From Siccirubricoccus soli (GTDB lineage: Bacteria; Pseudomonadota; Alphaproteobacteria; Acetobacterales; Acetobacteraceae), in NCBI RefSeq assembly GCF_024178315.1, contig NZ_JAMZIK010000037.1:1-51010 (forward strand): a stretch of 51,010 nucleotides of DNA. The letters are read 5' to 3'. Within the stretch, counting starts at the first letter, position 1; each line of letters starts with the position of its first letter. Shown piece after piece: positions 50,041 to 51,010 of this stretch. A program made the translations under genes and the position numbers. Below the pieces are notes generated by a model. That model did no database searches and had not been told where the DNA came from. It was given only the letters and a program-made list of their open reading frames with translations.

Positions 50041-51010
50041 ATGCGCATCGCGGTGCTCGGCGCCGGGGCCTGGGGCACGGCGCTGTCCGTGCAAGCGGCG
50101 CGGGCGGGGGCGGAGGTCACGCTCTGGGGCCGCGATGCCGGGCGGGTGGCCGCCATGGCGGCGGCGCGGGAGAATGCGCGGCATCTGCCGGGGGTGGCGC
50201 TGCCGGCGGGCATCGCGCTGACGGCGGAGGCGGCGGCGGCGCTGGCCGGGGCGGATTTCGTCGTGCTGGCCGTGCCGGCGCAGCATCTGCGCGGCGTCGT
50301 CGCGAGCCTGGCCCTGCCGCCGGCGCTGGTCGCGGCCAAGGGGGTGGAGCGCACGACGCTGCGCCTGCCGCTGGAGGTGCTGGCCGAGACCCATCCGGGC
50401 CTCCCCGCCGCCATGCTCTCCGGCCCGAATTTCGCGGCCGAGGTGGCGGCCGGCCTGCCCGCCGCCGCGGTGGTGGCCAGCAGCGACGCGGCGCTGCGGG
50501 AGCAGGTGGCGGCAGCGCTGGGGACGCCGGGCTTCCGGCTCTATGGCAGCGAGGATCCGGTCGGCGTCCAGGTGGGCGGTGCGGCGAAGAACGTCATCGC
50601 CATCGCCGCCGGGGCGGTGATCGGCGCCGGGCTCGGCGAGAATGCGCGGGCGGCGCTGGTGACGCGGGGCCTCGCCGAGCTGGCGCGGCTGGTGGTGGCG
50701 CTGGGCGGCAAGGCGGAGACGGCGGCGGGCCTTTCCGGCATGGGCGACCTGCTGCTGACCGCGACGGGCCCTTCCAGCCGCAACACCGCGCTGGGGCTGG
50801 CGCTGGGGCGCGGGCAGAGCATTGACCAGGCGCTGGCCGGCAAGGTGAGCGTGGCAGAGGGCGTGGCAACGGCGCCGGCCCTGGTGGCGCGCGCCACGGC
50901 CGCCGGGGTGGAGCTGCCGATCTGCGCGGCGGTGGCGGCGCTGGTGGCGGGCGAGCTGACGGTGCCGGCGGCGATGGAGCAGTTGCTGGCGCGGCCGCGG
51001 CGGGACGAGT
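50041..51010 (+). CDS. gpsA: Glycerol-3-phosphate dehydrogenase [NAD(P)+], C-terminus cut by window
   Basis: The first 323 codons are visible and no stop is reached. From ATG 50041: the Rossmann motif IAVLGAGAWGTALSVQAARA, then LWGRDAGRVAAM, VVLAVPAQHLRGVVASLALP, VAAKGVE and LSGPNFAAEVAAGLPAA. The catalytic Lys is in VGGAAKNVIAIAAGAVIG. LSGMGDLLLTATGPSSRNTA holds the substrate-binding and cofactor Arg. It reduces dihydroxyacetone phosphate to sn-glycerol-3-phosphate for phospholipids. Nearly full length (usual size about 330). Confidence 0.96.
   Translation, partial: MRIAVLGAGAWGTALSVQAARAGAEVTLWGRDAGRVAAMAAARENARHLPGVALPAGIALTAEAAAALAGADFVVLAVPAQHLRGVVASLALPPALVAAKGVERTTLRLPLEVLAETHPGLPAAMLSGPNFAAEVAAGLPAAAVVASSDAALREQVAAALGTPGFRLYGSEDPVGVQVGGAAKNVIAIAAGAVIGAGLGENARAALVTRGLAELARLVVALGGKAETAAGLSGMGDLLLTATGPSSRNTALGLALGRGQSIDQALAGKVSVAEGVATAPALVARATAAGVELPICAAVAALVAGELTVPAAMEQLLARPRRDE

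Overview
The window is high-GC DNA from an alphaproteobacterium. The core genes (gyrB, recF, a FYDLN-acid protein, aroA, cmk, mlaEFD, cvpA, purF, rlmJ, gpsA) and the frequent GTG/TTG starts suggest Acetobacteraceae, in the Roseomonas neighbourhood. That placement is inferred from gene content and style, not from a database comparison. It splits into two unlike halves at about 35.2 kb.

1-35.2 kb is an accessory region with many small genes, broken genes and insertion-sequence traces. It opens with a chromate-type locus: the start of a superoxide dismutase (chrC-like) diverges from chrB, with a 14-bp palindrome between them. An ATP-grasp protein and a CNNM/CorC membrane protein follow. Next come remains of an arsenite oxidase locus (end of aioB, start of aioA) fused to the frameshifted end of an MFS transporter, then an intact Na+/H+ antiporter. 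At 7.6-9.6 kb an IS110-family element of the IS1111 type sits exactly between the ATG and the catalytic Cys2 codon of a SRAP (YedK/HMCES-like) gene. Both IS ends can be read from the sequence, and the element probably carries a bridge RNA downstream of its transposase. At 10.2-16.3 kb a two-gene AddB-like nuclease / AddA-like helicase-nuclease operon lies behind an AT-rich palindromic leader.

16.4-35 kb holds mostly small conserved genes: DUF1203, SDR, DUF3291, a DEDDh exonuclease, two tandem-domain ABM-like proteins, an ankyrin protein, DUF1003, a PAS/HWE histidine kinase, a glycine-zipper lipoprotein with a His-rich tail, CcdA-like and RHH-like antitoxin candidates, a phage-type protein coupled to a degenerate nucleotidyltransferase, and an XRE regulator. 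Among them are truncated relatives: an ankyrin tail, an exonuclease N-terminus, a kinase fragment and a HAD N-terminus. There is also a probably inactive DEDDh relative. Several ORFs overlap by ATGA, so some decayed genes may still be translated in series. The region looks like a long-lived site of gain, duplication and decay. Short periodic direct repeats resembling IS21-type ends mark its border with the core.

35.2-51 kb is compact core chromosome. gyrB and recF read leftward. A FYDLN-acid protein diverges from aroA-cmk across a 14-bp hairpin. A 208-bp hairpin-rich repeat bounded by 9-bp inverted repeats begins in the cmk stop codon, where rpsA would often follow. Then come a SpoU-type methyltransferase, the MlaEFD lipid-transport operon with its auxiliary lipoprotein, cvpA-purF, an SDR, rlmJ and gpsA (cut by the window end). 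No rRNA, tRNA or CRISPR array was seen.
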